Position numbers and translations under genes: made by a program. A model generated the notes under the pieces. That model made no database searches. It saw nothing but the letters and a program-made list of their open reading frames with translations, and was not told the origin of the DNA. From Methylocystis echinoides (GTDB lineage Bacteria > Pseudomonadota > Alphaproteobacteria > Rhizobiales > Beijerinckiaceae), in the NCBI RefSeq assembly GCF_027923385.1, contig NZ_BSEC01000001.1, forward strand, positions 1,128,501 to 1,192,500: a DNA stretch of 64,000 bases, in the 5' to 3' direction. Below are positions 51,713 through 61,997 of this stretch, one piece after another. How positions within the stretch are numbered: the first letter of the stretch is position 1; the number at the start of each line of letters is the position of its first letter.

Positions 51713-52438
51713 TCAGGCCAGATACTGGCCGCCGTTGATGGTCAGGGTCGAGCCGGTGATGAAGCCGGCGTCGTCCGAGGCCAGGAACACGACCGCGCGG
51801 GCGATCTCTTCCGGCTCGCCGAGGCGACCCACGGCGATGTGCGGGATGATGTGCTTGTCGAGCACGTCCTGCGGAACCGCCTTGACCATCTCCGTGGCGA
51901 TATAGCCCGGCGCGATGGCGTTCACGGTGATGCCCTTGGAGGCGCTCTCCTGCGCCAGCGCCTTCACGAAGCCGATGTCGCCGGCCTTGGAGGCGGAGTA
52001 GTTGGTCTGGCCGGCCTGGCCCTTCTGGCCGTTGATCGACGAGATGACGACGATGCGGCCGAAACCGCGGTCGCGCATGCCGTTGATGACCGGGCGCGTG
52101 ACGTTGAACAGCGAGTTCAGATTGGTGTTGATCACCGCCTGCCACTGCGCCAGCTCCATCTTGTGGAACAGGCGGTCCTTGGTGATGCCGGCGTTGTTGA
52201 CGAGAATGTCGACCGGGCCGACTTCCTTCTCGATCGCGGCGATGCCGGCGGCGCAGGCGTCATAGTCCGAGACGTCGAACTTGAAGACCGGAATGCCGGT
52301 CTCGGCCTTGAACTTGTTGGCGGCTTCGTCATTGCCGGCGTAGGTCGCGGCGACGCTGTAACCAGCGGCCTTGAGCGCCTTGGAAATCGCCTCGCCAATG
52401 CCGCGGGTGCCACCCGTGACCACTGCAACTCGTGCCAT
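51713..52438 (-). CDS. phaB: Acetoacetyl-CoA reductase
   Basis: 241 residues, the usual PhaB length. The NADPH-binding VVTGGTRGIGEAIS start, NNAGITKD, and the catalytic NYSASKAGDIGF block of short-chain dehydrogenases are all present, and the C-terminus ends in GGQYLA. It reduces acetoacetyl-CoA to (R)-3-hydroxybutyryl-CoA for PHB synthesis. It follows phaA after 63 bases that hold a perfect hairpin. Confidence 0.95.
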   Translation of the reverse strand: MARVAVVTGGTRGIGEAISKALKAAGYSVAATYAGNDEAANKFKAETGIPVFKFDVSDYDACAAGIAAIEKEVGPVDILVNNAGITKDRLFHKMELAQWQAVINTNLNSLFNVTRPVINGMRDRGFGRIVVISSINGQKGQAGQTNYSASKAGDIGFVKALAQESASKGITVNAIAPGYIATEMVKAVPQDVLDKHIIPHIAVGRLGEPEEIARAVVFLASDDAGFITGSTLTINGGQYLA

Positions 52439-52467
52439 AGTGTCTCTCTCCCTCGAAGATTGATTTT

Positions 52468-52493
52468 CCCTCTCCCCGCTTGCGGGGAGAGGG
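52468..52493. repeat. Perfect hairpin between phaA and phaB
   Basis: CCCTCTCCCCGC-TT-GCGGGGAGAGGG, a perfect 12-bp stem with a two-base loop, of the window's common palindromic repeat type. In the phaA-phaB mRNA it could act as a partial terminator or stabilise the upstream phaA part. Confidence 0.85.
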
Positions 52494-52501
52494 CGTGTAA
52501 A

Positions 52502-53927
<1,426 letters not shown>

Positions 53928-54551
53928 ATGGCGAGCGAAAAGAAACCGACAGTTATCAAGAAATACGCCAACCGACGGCTCTATGACACGGGCACGAGCA
54001 CTTATGTCACGCTCGAGGATCTCGCCGCCATGGTCAAGCGCGGCGAGGATTTCGTGGTCTGCGACGCAAAATCCGGCGAGGACATCACCCGCCCGGTCCT
54101 CACCCAGATCATCTTCGAGCAGGAGGGCAAGGACGGCCAGAGCCTCCTGCCCATCGCCTTCCTGCGCCAGCTCATCCGTTTCTACGGCGACTCCATGCAG
54201 ATGCTCGTGCCGAGCTATCTGGAGTTCTCCATCGACAAGCTGACCAAGGAGCAGCAGAAGTTCCGCGACCAGTTCACCTCGGCGCTGCCGGCCGCCGGCC
54301 CCTTCGCCGAGCCGACCCGCCAGGCCTTTCAGGCCATGGAGGAGCAGACCCGCAAGAACATGGCGGTGTTCCGGCAGGCGCTGACCATGTTCAACCCCTT
54401 CGGCCTTGCGGCCGATGGCGTCGCCGGCACAACCGCGCCGTCGCTCGACGAACACGAGGGCGCGGCCCCGCGCGAGGGCGCAGATGTGGCCGAGCTCAAG
54501 CGGCAGCTCGACGAGCTGAACAAGCGGATCGACAATCTTTCGAAGGGGTGA
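53928..54551 (+). CDS. phaR: PHB synthesis repressor PhaR
   Basis: 207 residues from ATG 53928 with a CAGGGGT ribosome site. The N-terminal PHB/PHA-accumulation DNA-binding domain (TVIKKYANRRLYDTGTSTYVTLEDLAAMVKRGEDFVVCDAKSGEDIT) is almost invariant in the family. The C-terminal half is Ala/Gln-rich and binds PHB granules. It senses PHB and represses phasin genes until granules appear. It lies divergent from phaA. Confidence 0.94.
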   Translation: MASEKKPTVIKKYANRRLYDTGTSTYVTLEDLAAMVKRGEDFVVCDAKSGEDITRPVLTQIIFEQEGKDGQSLLPIAFLRQLIRFYGDSMQMLVPSYLEFSIDKLTKEQQKFRDQFTSALPAAGPFAEPTRQAFQAMEEQTRKNMAVFRQALTMFNPFGLAADGVAGTTAPSLDEHEGAAPREGADVAELKRQLDELNKRIDNLSKG

Positions 54552-54601
54552 GGGCGGCGCGGTCGCCGGCCGCTCTGTCCGCAACGCTGATGCAGCCCCA
54601 T

Positions 54602-54729
54602 CCCTCCCCTTTACGGGGAGGGTGGCCCGGCGAAGCCGGGCCGGGTGGGGCAAGGCCTCGATCCATTGTGCTGCGGCGAGAACCCCACCCGTCGCGCGCC
54701 GCGCGCCACCCTCCCCGTAAAGGGGAGGG
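54602..54729. repeat. Inverted repeat with 24-bp perfect arms
   Basis: CCCTCCCCTTTACGGGGAGGGTGG (54602-54625) and its exact reverse complement (54706-54729), 80 bases apart, with an inner GGCCCGGC-GAA-GCCGGGCC hairpin and a second GGGTGGGG/CCCCACCC pair inside. It lies between phaR and ychF, where convergent transcription would end. Confidence 0.85.
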
Positions 54730-54750
54730 ACTTCGCCCCAGCGTTCTCGA

Positions 54751-55848
54751 TCAGGTGTTGAACCGGAAATGCATCACGTCGCCGTCGGCGACGACATATT
54801 CCTTGCCTTCAAGCCGCAGCCGCCCCGCGTCGCGCGCGCCCGCCTCGCCCTTGTAGGCGACGTAATCATCGTAGGCGATGGTTTCGGCGCGGATGAAGCC
54901 CTTCTCGAAATCCGTGTGGATCACTCCCGCCGCCGCCGGCGCGCGCGTGCCCTTTTCGATGGTCCAGGCGCGGGCCTCCTTGGGGCCGACGGTGAAGTAG
55001 GTGATCAGATGCAGCAGCTCGTAGCCGGCGCGGATGACGCGATTGAGGCCCGGCTCGGCGAGGCCGACGGCCTCCAGAAAATCCTTCTGCTCCTCGGCCG
55101 GCATCACCGCGATCTCGCTCTCGATCTTGGCGGAGACCACGACCGACGCCGCGCCTTCCTCGGCGGCGCGGGCGGCGACCTTGGCCGACTGGCTGTTGCC
55201 CTCGGACGCCGCCTCCTCCTCGACGTTGCACACGTAGAGAACCGGCTTGGAGGACAGCAGCCCCAGCCCGTTGAAGGTCACGCGCTCGTCGTCCGAGACT
55301 TTCGCCATGCGGGCGGGCTTGCCCTCGCGCAGCAGCACGAGGCAGCGGTTCATCAGCTCGACGAGTTCCTTGGCTTCCTTGTCGCCGCCCTTGGCCTTCT
55401 TCTCGAGCGCCACGACGCGCTTTTCGAGACTGTCGAGATCGGCGAGCATCAGCTCGGTCTCGATGGTCTCGATGTCGCGGATCGGATCGACGCCGCCCTC
55501 GACATGGGTCACGTCGCCGTCTTCGAAGCAGCGCACCACATGGGCGATGGCGTCGCATTCGCGGATATTGGCGAGAAACTGGTTGCCCAGCCCCTCGCCC
55601 CGGGAGGCGCCGCGCACGAGGCCGGCGATGTCGACGAAGGTGAGCTGGGTGGGGATGATCTGCTTGGAGCCGGCGATGCGTGTCAGCTCATCGAGCCGCG
55701 GATCGGGCACCGCCACCGCGCCGACATTCGGCTCGATGGTGCAGAAGGGGTAATTCGCGGCCTGCGCCGCCGCTGTCTGCGTGAGCGCGTTGAAGAGGGT
55801 CGACTTGCCGACGTTCGGCAGTCCGACGATGCCGCATTTGAATCCCAT
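54751..55848 (-). CDS. ychF: Ribosome-associated GTPase YchF
   Basis: 365 residues from ATG 55848. P-loop GLPNVGKST near residue 8, the FVDIAGLVRGASRGEGLGNQFL G3 region, and a C-terminal TGS domain (EARAWTIEKGTRAPAAAGVIHTDFEKGFIRAETIAYDDYV). YchF (OLA1) binds ribosomes and prefers ATP; it acts in stress responses. A longer frame upstream lacks similarity. 203 bases up to the cytochrome gene's stop hold nothing I can name. Confidence 0.95.
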   Translation of the reverse strand: MGFKCGIVGLPNVGKSTLFNALTQTAAAQAANYPFCTIEPNVGAVAVPDPRLDELTRIAGSKQIIPTQLTFVDIAGLVRGASRGEGLGNQFLANIRECDAIAHVVRCFEDGDVTHVEGGVDPIRDIETIETELMLADLDSLEKRVVALEKKAKGGDKEAKELVELMNRCLVLLREGKPARMAKVSDDERVTFNGLGLLSSKPVLYVCNVEEEAASEGNSQSAKVAARAAEEGAASVVVSAKIESEIAVMPAEEQKDFLEAVGLAEPGLNRVIRAGYELLHLITYFTVGPKEARAWTIEKGTRAPAAAGVIHTDFEKGFIRAETIAYDDYVAYKGEAGARDAGRLRLEGKEYVVADGDVMHFRFNT

Positions 55849-56051
55849 TTTTATCCCGCTTGATGCTGGAGTGCGTTTCCGCGCGGTATGCGGGGCGGCG
55901 CGCCAAAAGGCAAGGGGGCGGGGCCCGACCCCGCCGGTCGGCGGCCGCGCGCGTCGCTCCGTCCGTGCGCGCAACACGGCGCGTTCCCGAGCCGCGTCCG
56001 GGCTCTGGCGCGCGCCGCGTGTTACGGCGCGGCGATGACGGGCGCGACCTG

Positions 56052-57785
56052 TTACAGGCTCTTCAGATACTCCAGCAGCGCCTTCTTCTCCTCGGGCGAG
56101 AGCTTGACCCCGAACTCATGGCCGCAGCGGCTGTTGCCGGAGTCGCGCTTCGCGCAGTCGTCGGCGGCGTAGGTCGAGTTCAGGCCCGGCTGCTCGGCGG
56201 CGAGCCCGACCTTCTCGATGTCATAGGCGGGCCCCACCTTGAACGAGGCCGGCCGCTCGGCGGCGGGCTTCAGCAAATCCGACAGCGTCGGCACGGAGCC
56301 ATTGTGGAGATAGGGCGCCGCCGCCCAGATCCCGCGCATGACCCGCGATTCATAGGCGAAGGACGGCGCCGCGTCCGGCTTCTTGTAAACGTTCTTCAGG
56401 CCCTGACGGAGCTTTTCCACCAGCGCCAGCTTCAATGCGAGAGGCCGCGCGGGGCGCAGCGGCAGGCATTCCTCGGCGATGGGGCGGAAGACGTCGAGGC
56501 CGAAATGCAAAGGCGCCTCCAGGATCGAGCCGATGACCGACAGGCCGAGAATGGTGATGATCTTGTCGCGGGGCTTCAATGGCTTGTCGACGCCCGGCAG
56601 CAGCGGGATCGAGGCGCCCTCGAGCACGCCCGTGTCGGCGTCGCGGCCGAGAACCGAATATTCCTTCGAGTCCGTGCCGACGTCCTGAATGGGCGTGCGC
56701 CATGTGTCGGGATTGCAGACCCGCGCCGGGCCCGTCGCGACTTCGTGACACCCCTTCGCGCAGCCGCCGTCCTTCGGGCTGCGGTGGAAGATCTGATCGC
56801 CCTTCGCGACCAGCGCCGCGTCGAGCGCAAAGGGCCATTTCGGCGGCTCGATCTGTTTCAGGAGGATTTCGAGCTGCTGAAGACCAGCGAAATTCAGCGA
56901 GGAGTCGTTGAGGAAATTGGTGATATTGGGCAGGATCGACTGCGTCGGATGATAGACGCCGAAGACGCCATAGACCTCACCGACATTGCGCGCGAGGCCG
57001 AGAATATCGTCGCCGTTGCGCGCGAAGCCCGGCCATTGCGTCGTATCCTGAACCGGCGCCTTCCAGATGAAGGGATAGCGCACGGGCGCATTGGCCGGCG
57101 CGATGTTGCCTTCGATGATGCGCGTCGGCGGCTGGCCGATGTCGAGCCCGGCGACGCGGTTGAAGATCATCGACACGGCGTCGGCGCGGCCGACGCCCCA
57201 GCCGGGGGAGGGCAGCGCCTTGCTCATCAGTGTGTGATAGGGCTTGAACCAGGTCGCGACTTCCTCGCGCAGCGCCTTGCGCGAATCCTCGCCATTGGCG
57301 CCGACCGCTTTGGCGAAGTCGTCGAAGGCGGCGCCGTTGTTCAGCACCGTATCGACGGAGCTGTCGATGTCGGCGAGGAGCGACTGGAAATCCGACAGCG
57401 CGGGGCCGCCGTCGATGCGCCATGAAACGCCCTCGACCTCGATCTGCCGCGTGTGACAGGCCGAGCAGGTCACGCTGAGCGTGCGGACGTTGTTTTCGGA
57501 GGCCGTGAGAAAGCCGACCGGCAGGCCCGGCGTGGGGCTGTCGGGATTGGGCAGATAGCCGTAATGGCGCATCCCGTCATCGAGAAAGCCGGAGCCGTCG
57601 GGGCGCTTCAGCGCCTTGAACCAGGCGAAGGGCATGATGCGCGCGCCCTGGTCGCGCGAATAGAAATCGCTGCGGCTCGCGGGGGTCCATTGAGCGCCCT
57701 GACTGGCGTATTTCACTTCCGCCGCGGCGGGCGTCAGCGCGAGCGCGGCGAGGGCCGCGAGGAAGGCCGTTAAAGGATGTTTCAA
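56052..57785 (-). CDS. Di-heme cytochrome c of the peroxidase/RoxA-like group
   Basis: 577 residues from TTG 57785, which has GGAG eight bases upstream. A signal peptide (HPLTAFLAALAALALTPAAA) leads into a periplasmic protein with one standard heme site CSACH (about residue 110) and a second with three residues between the cysteines, CAKGCH. The order of segments (MPFAWFKALKRPDGSGFLDD, NITNFLNDSS, IWAAAPYLHNGSVPTLSDLL) fits the di-heme group that includes rubber oxygenase RoxA and cytochrome c peroxidase-like proteins. The substrate is unknown. The opposite direction of the neighbours suggests a gene of its own. Confidence 0.75.
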   Translation of the reverse strand: MKHPLTAFLAALAALALTPAAAEVKYASQGAQWTPASRSDFYSRDQGARIMPFAWFKALKRPDGSGFLDDGMRHYGYLPNPDSPTPGLPVGFLTASENNVRTLSVTCSACHTRQIEVEGVSWRIDGGPALSDFQSLLADIDSSVDTVLNNGAAFDDFAKAVGANGEDSRKALREEVATWFKPYHTLMSKALPSPGWGVGRADAVSMIFNRVAGLDIGQPPTRIIEGNIAPANAPVRYPFIWKAPVQDTTQWPGFARNGDDILGLARNVGEVYGVFGVYHPTQSILPNITNFLNDSSLNFAGLQQLEILLKQIEPPKWPFALDAALVAKGDQIFHRSPKDGGCAKGCHEVATGPARVCNPDTWRTPIQDVGTDSKEYSVLGRDADTGVLEGASIPLLPGVDKPLKPRDKIITILGLSVIGSILEAPLHFGLDVFRPIAEECLPLRPARPLALKLALVEKLRQGLKNVYKKPDAAPSFAYESRVMRGIWAAAPYLHNGSVPTLSDLLKPAAERPASFKVGPAYDIEKVGLAAEQPGLNSTYAADDCAKRDSGNSRCGHEFGVKLSPEEKKALLEYLKSL

Positions 57786-57964
57786 GACGTTTCTCCGAAA
57801 ATTAAAACAATGATTTAGGGCGTGGAATCGCCGGCCCGCATGTTGGCGCCAAACGCGGTCGCATTCTAGGCGCAAGGCCGGCTTTCCGCGAATTAAGTTG
57901 ACCCTCGCAGTCGCCGCGCTGCAATAAATCGGATTCACAAAGGCGCAGGGCGCGGCGGAAGTTC

Positions 57965-59329
57965 ATGGCTGAAAAAATGGCGAATTCATTGGCGGCGGCG
58001 AGGTTCCGTTTTATTGGCGCGGCCGTCGCCGCGACCCTGCTGCTCGGGCCGTCGCTTTCGCTGGCGCAGGGCGCGCCGCCCGCCGCCCCGTCGCCGCCGC
58101 CCGCCGCCGCGCCCGTCGCCCCTCCTGCGCCGGCGTCGCCTCCCGCCACGCCCGGCGACGCCGCCGCGCCGGCGCCATTGACAGAGGCGCAGGCGCCCAG
58201 GCCGAAGCCGAAGCCCAGGCCGCCGGCGCCGCCGCGTGAAACCGCGCTGTCCGACGACCCGACGCCCGTTCTTCAGCCGGAGACCTTCTTCACGACGTCG
58301 AAGGCCTCGGAGCGTTACGCGCAGATTGTCGATCTGGGCGGCTGGCCGACGGTTGGCGCGACCCTGCGTCCGGGCTCGAAGGGGCCGGCGGTCGCGGCAC
58401 TGCGCCGCCGCCTCGCGGCCGAGGACGACACGCTCACCGACACGCGCAAGCAAAGCTGGGACGCCGAGCTGACGGCGGCGGTGAAGCGCTTTCAGTTTCG
58501 GATGGGGCTGAAGCAGACGGGCGTCGTCGCGGGCGCCACGTTGCGCGCGCTGGACGTGCCGGCGGATGTGCGCTTCCGCCAGCTCGCGTCGAGCGCCCAG
58601 CGTCTCGCGGGCGTCGATTTCCCCTTCGGCGATCGCTATATCGTCGTGAATATTCCGTCCACCGCGGTGGACGCCGTGGAGAACGACCGCGTCGTGCGCC
58701 GCTATGCGGCGATCGTCGGCGATCCCGAGCATCAGTCGCCGGAGGTGCAGGCGAAGGTCCTCGCCGTCAACATCAATCCGACCTGGACCGTGCCGACCTC
58801 GATTATCAAGAACGAGATCGCCCCGAAAATGCTGAAGGACCCCGGCTATCTCACCCGCTCCCGGATTCGCGTTCTCAACAACAAGGGCGAGGAGATCGAT
58901 CCCCGTTCGGTCAACTGGGCCAGCGAGCGCGCGGTGAATTACACGCTGCGGCAGGATTCCGGCGCGGGCAATTCACTGGGCTCGATCCGCATCTCCATGC
59001 CCAATCCGCATTCGGTCTATATGCACGACACACCGTCGCGAAACCTGTTTGCGAATGATTACCGCTTCCTCTCCCATGGCTGCGTGCGGGTGCAGGGCGT
59101 GGTGGATCTCGCGGCATGGATTCTGGACGGCGCGAACGGACCGGCGCTGACGAAAGAGGAAATCACCCTGAAGATCGCCAGCGGCGAGCGCGAGGAAGTG
59201 AAGCTCGCGCGCCCGATTCCCGTCGTATGGGTCTATGTGACCGGTTGGGCGTCGGCGGACGGGACCGTGCATTTCCGGGATGATGTTTATCATCTCGACG
59301 AAGTGGGCGGCGCGGGGGAGCCGTTATAA
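57965..59329 (+). CDS. L,D-transpeptidase (YkuD) with peptidoglycan-binding domain
   Basis: 454 residues. A signal peptide (AAAVAATLLLGPSLSLA) and a long Pro/Ala linker (residues ~45-95) precede a PG_binding_1 domain (LRPGSKGPAVAALRRRLAAED, AVKRFQFRMGLKQTGVV), followed by the L,D-transpeptidase domain with catalytic SHGCVRV (Cys near 370) and HDTPSRNLF. It makes 3-3 crosslinks or attaches proteins to the wall. It is divergent from the cytochrome gene. Confidence 0.93.
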   Translation: MAEKMANSLAAARFRFIGAAVAATLLLGPSLSLAQGAPPAAPSPPPAAAPVAPPAPASPPATPGDAAAPAPLTEAQAPRPKPKPRPPAPPRETALSDDPTPVLQPETFFTTSKASERYAQIVDLGGWPTVGATLRPGSKGPAVAALRRRLAAEDDTLTDTRKQSWDAELTAAVKRFQFRMGLKQTGVVAGATLRALDVPADVRFRQLASSAQRLAGVDFPFGDRYIVVNIPSTAVDAVENDRVVRRYAAIVGDPEHQSPEVQAKVLAVNINPTWTVPTSIIKNEIAPKMLKDPGYLTRSRIRVLNNKGEEIDPRSVNWASERAVNYTLRQDSGAGNSLGSIRISMPNPHSVYMHDTPSRNLFANDYRFLSHGCVRVQGVVDLAAWILDGANGPALTKEEITLKIASGEREEVKLARPIPVVWVYVTGWASADGTVHFRDDVYHLDEVGGAGEPL

Positions 59330-59340
59330 GGGGGCGACTT

Positions 59341-60117
59341 TCAGTCCGCCTCTTCCCGCGCGCTCTCGTGCCAGCCGCGCAGCAGATACCAGGACAGCGC
59401 CGACAGGGCCGCGTAGATCGCGAGCCCCGTCAAGGAGATCAACGCCAGCGCCGCAAACATGCGCGGAATGTCGAGCCTGAATCCGGCTTCGACGATGCGA
59501 TAGGCGAGCCCCTCGCCCTGACCCGACGCCCCGGCCGCCAGTTCCGCGACGATCGCGCCGATCAGCGCCAGTCCGCCGCCGATGCGCAGGCCGGTGAGAA
59601 ACTGCGGCAGCGCCGCGGGCAAGCGCAGATGTATGAGTCGTTGCCAGGGAGATGCGTGGTAGATCGTGAAAAGATCGCGCAGGGCGTGGTCGACCGACGC
59701 CAGCCCCAGCGCCGTGTTGGACAGAATGGGGAAGAACGCCACCAGAAAGGCGCAGACCAGCACCGCGCTGTCCGGCTTCATATAGACAAGAAGCAGCGGC
59801 GCGATGGCGATGACGGGCGTCACCTGCAGGACGATGGCGAAGGGCAGCAGCGCGCGCTCCAGCCATTTCGATTGCGCCAGCAGCAGCGCCAGGGCGACGC
59901 CGCAGAGCGTTGCGATGGCGAGCGCCTTCAGCGTCACGCCCAACGTCACCAGCAGCGAGGAAAAGAGCAGCGCGCGATCCTCGATCAGCTTGAGGAAGAT
60001 CACGGACGGCGCGGGCAGCACATAGGGCGGGATCTGCTTGACGGCGACGATCCACTCCCACGCGCCGAGCGCCGCGACGAACACCAGCAGCGGGACGAGC
60101 GCATCGCGAAACCTCAC
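59341..60117 (-). CDS. ABC transporter permease (NMT1/Tau/Ssu type)
   Basis: 258 residues with six hydrophobic segments and the EAA loop ILRISxxxxGxxxxG-like region (here TGLRIGGGLALIGAIVAEL). It belongs to the permeases that work with NMT1-like binding proteins. It overlaps the ATPase gene by four bases. The substrate cannot be read from the sequence. Confidence 0.88.
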   Translation of the reverse strand: MRFRDALVPLLVFVAALGAWEWIVAVKQIPPYVLPAPSVIFLKLIEDRALLFSSLLVTLGVTLKALAIATLCGVALALLLAQSKWLERALLPFAIVLQVTPVIAIAPLLLVYMKPDSAVLVCAFLVAFFPILSNTALGLASVDHALRDLFTIYHASPWQRLIHLRLPAALPQFLTGLRIGGGLALIGAIVAELAAGASGQGEGLAYRIVEAGFRLDIPRMFAALALISLTGLAIYAALSALSWYLLRGWHESAREEAD

Positions 60118-60962
60118 GCCGTCTCTCCCATGGCCGCGCGCAGCGCCGTCGACGCGCGGCGCGTGATCTGGGTGAAGGCTTCGCTCATCCGGTAGTCGTC
60201 GTCGCGCGTTGTTGCGGGATCGATGGCGATTTCCGCGACGGGCGCGCCGTGCGCCCGCGACATGACCAGAATGCGTGTCGACAGGAAGGCGCTCTCGAAG
60301 ATCGAGTGGGTCACGAAAACGATGGTCGCGCCGAGTTCTTCCTTCAACGCGACGAGACCATCATTGAGCTTGCAGCGCGTGACTTCGTCGAGCGCGGCGA
60401 AGGGCTCGTCCATCAACACCAGAGCCGGGCGGGTGATGAAGGCGCGGGCGATGGCGCAGCGCATTTTCATGCCGCCGGAAAGTTCGCGCGGCAGCGCGCG
60501 CGCGAAATCGGCAAGCCCGACGCGCGCCAGCGCGGTCATGACCGTCTCGCGCGACTCCGCGCGGCTGCGCCCCGCGAGGCGCAGCGGCAGATACACATTG
60601 TCGAAGACGCTCGCCCAGGGCAGCAGCGTCGGGTCCTGAAAGACAAAGCCGATATTGCGCCGCGCGGCGGGGTCCGCCCAGTCGATGGCGCCGGCGGTCG
60701 GTTCGGTGAGGCCCGAGATCAACCGCAACACGGTGGATTTGCCGCAGCCCGACGGGCCAAGCAGCGTCAGCGTCTCACCGCGCCGGATGGTGAGGTCGAA
60801 ACCGGCGATCGGCGTGACGCCATTGGGAAAGGTCTTGCCGACGCCCTTGAGCGACACGACGTCGCTGCGCGGCGCGTCGGCGACGAAGCGATCCGGCGCC
60901 GAGTACGGCGCTCTCGATGGCGTCGCCGCGCTCGTCAGGACGCTGTCGGGAGACTGGCTCAT
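60114..60962 (-). CDS. ABC transporter ATPase (NMT1/Tau/Ssu type)
   Basis: 282 residues. Walker A GPSGCGKST, signature SGGMKMR (here LSGGMKMRCAIARAF), Walker B VLMDEPFAALD and H-loop FVTHSIFES are all present. The first 25 residues are low complexity. It powers import of the substrate of the adjacent NMT1-type binding protein; overlaps both neighbours by four bases. Confidence 0.94.
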   Translation of the reverse strand: MSQSPDSVLTSAATPSRAPYSAPDRFVADAPRSDVVSLKGVGKTFPNGVTPIAGFDLTIRRGETLTLLGPSGCGKSTVLRLISGLTEPTAGAIDWADPAARRNIGFVFQDPTLLPWASVFDNVYLPLRLAGRSRAESRETVMTALARVGLADFARALPRELSGGMKMRCAIARAFITRPALVLMDEPFAALDEVTRCKLNDGLVALKEELGATIVFVTHSIFESAFLSTRILVMSRAHGAPVAEIAIDPATTRDDDYRMSEAFTQITRRASTALRAAMGETA

Positions 60963-61948
60963 TTTGGCCGCAGCTCCATGCCGACCTTCCTGTTTATGAA
61001 GCGCAGCGTATAGCCCTTTTTATAGTCGATGTCGGCGGACGCCAGGCCCGACGCCGCCATCTTGTCGTAGAAGCTCTTCATGCGCGCGTCGGTCATGGCG
61101 CCGATTCCATGTTTCAGCGAGTCGCCGGAGTCGACGATGCCGCGTTCCTTCATTTTCGCGAGGGAGAAGGCGATCTGGCCGTCGGTGATGTCGGGATTGT
61201 CGCGCTTGATGGCGGCGTTGGCCGCGGCGTTGTCGCCATAAATGTAATGATACCAGCCGATGATCGAGGCGTCGACGAAACGCTGCACGAGATCGGCCTT
61301 CTTGTCGATCGTATCGGCGCGCGTCTGGATGGTGGTCGAATAGCTGTCGTAGCCATAATCGGCGAGCAGGAAGATATTCGGCTTGAAGCCGCCCTGCTTT
61401 TCGACGGCATAGGGCTCTGACGTCAGCAGCCCCTCCTGAATCGACTTTTTATCCGCGATGAAAGGCGCCGAGTTGAAGCCATAGGGCCTGAGCTTGTCGT
61501 CCTGAAAGCCGTGCGCCTTTTTCAGCCATTGCCAGACGGAAGCGCGAAACACGCCGGCGACGAAAGCCGTCGCTTTCGGCAAATCCTCGAAATGATCCAG
61601 ACCCACGCCCGGATGCGACATGAAGATGACCGGATCGATCTGGAACATGCTGGCGACCGTGACGATCGGCACGTTCTGCTGCACGGTTTCCAGCATCTGA
61701 ATTGTATTCGCGCCCATGGCGAAATCGACGCGGCCCGTCGCCAGCAGGATTTCGGTGTTCACCTGCGGGCCGCCCTGCAGGATATTCACATCGAGGCCGT
61801 AGCGCGCATAAGTGCCGTCGACGACAGCCTGGTAGAAACCGCCATGCTCGGCCTCGGCGCGCCAGTTGGTCGCGAACGTCACCTTGTCGAGAGCGAGCGC
61901 CGGCAGCGCGGCGAAAACGGCGACAAACGCCAGGAAAAGGCGGACCAT
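60959..61948 (-). CDS. NMT1/THI5-like substrate-binding protein
   Basis: 329 residues from ATG 61948. Signal peptide (LFLAFVAVFAALPALA), then the NMT1 pattern: VTFATNWRAEAEHGGFYQAV at the start and VNTEILLATGRVDFAMGANTIQMLETVQQNVPIVTVASMFQ. This family binds pyrimidine precursors of thiamine, riboflavin or sulfonates; the tryptophan near the start (ATNW) is frequent in the pyrimidine/HMP members. No thiamine gene is nearby. It is the first of the three ABC genes and lies 49 bases after tldE. Confidence 0.85.
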   Translation of the reverse strand: MVRLFLAFVAVFAALPALALDKVTFATNWRAEAEHGGFYQAVVDGTYARYGLDVNILQGGPQVNTEILLATGRVDFAMGANTIQMLETVQQNVPIVTVASMFQIDPVIFMSHPGVGLDHFEDLPKATAFVAGVFRASVWQWLKKAHGFQDDKLRPYGFNSAPFIADKKSIQEGLLTSEPYAVEKQGGFKPNIFLLADYGYDSYSTTIQTRADTIDKKADLVQRFVDASIIGWYHYIYGDNAAANAAIKRDNPDITDGQIAFSLAKMKERGIVDSGDSLKHGIGAMTDARMKSFYDKMAASGLASADIDYKKGYTLRFINRKVGMELRPK

Positions 61949-61997
61949 GCGGGGCGGAACTCCGTTATATCCCGCGCAACATACACGAATTTTGGGC

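Noticed and set aside
54751..54800. Possible fusion of ychF with a longer N-terminus (frame open to 55977)
   Set aside because: The extra ~43 residues are Arg/Pro-rich and unlike YchF; the conserved MGFKCGIVGLPNVGKS start fixes ATG 55848.
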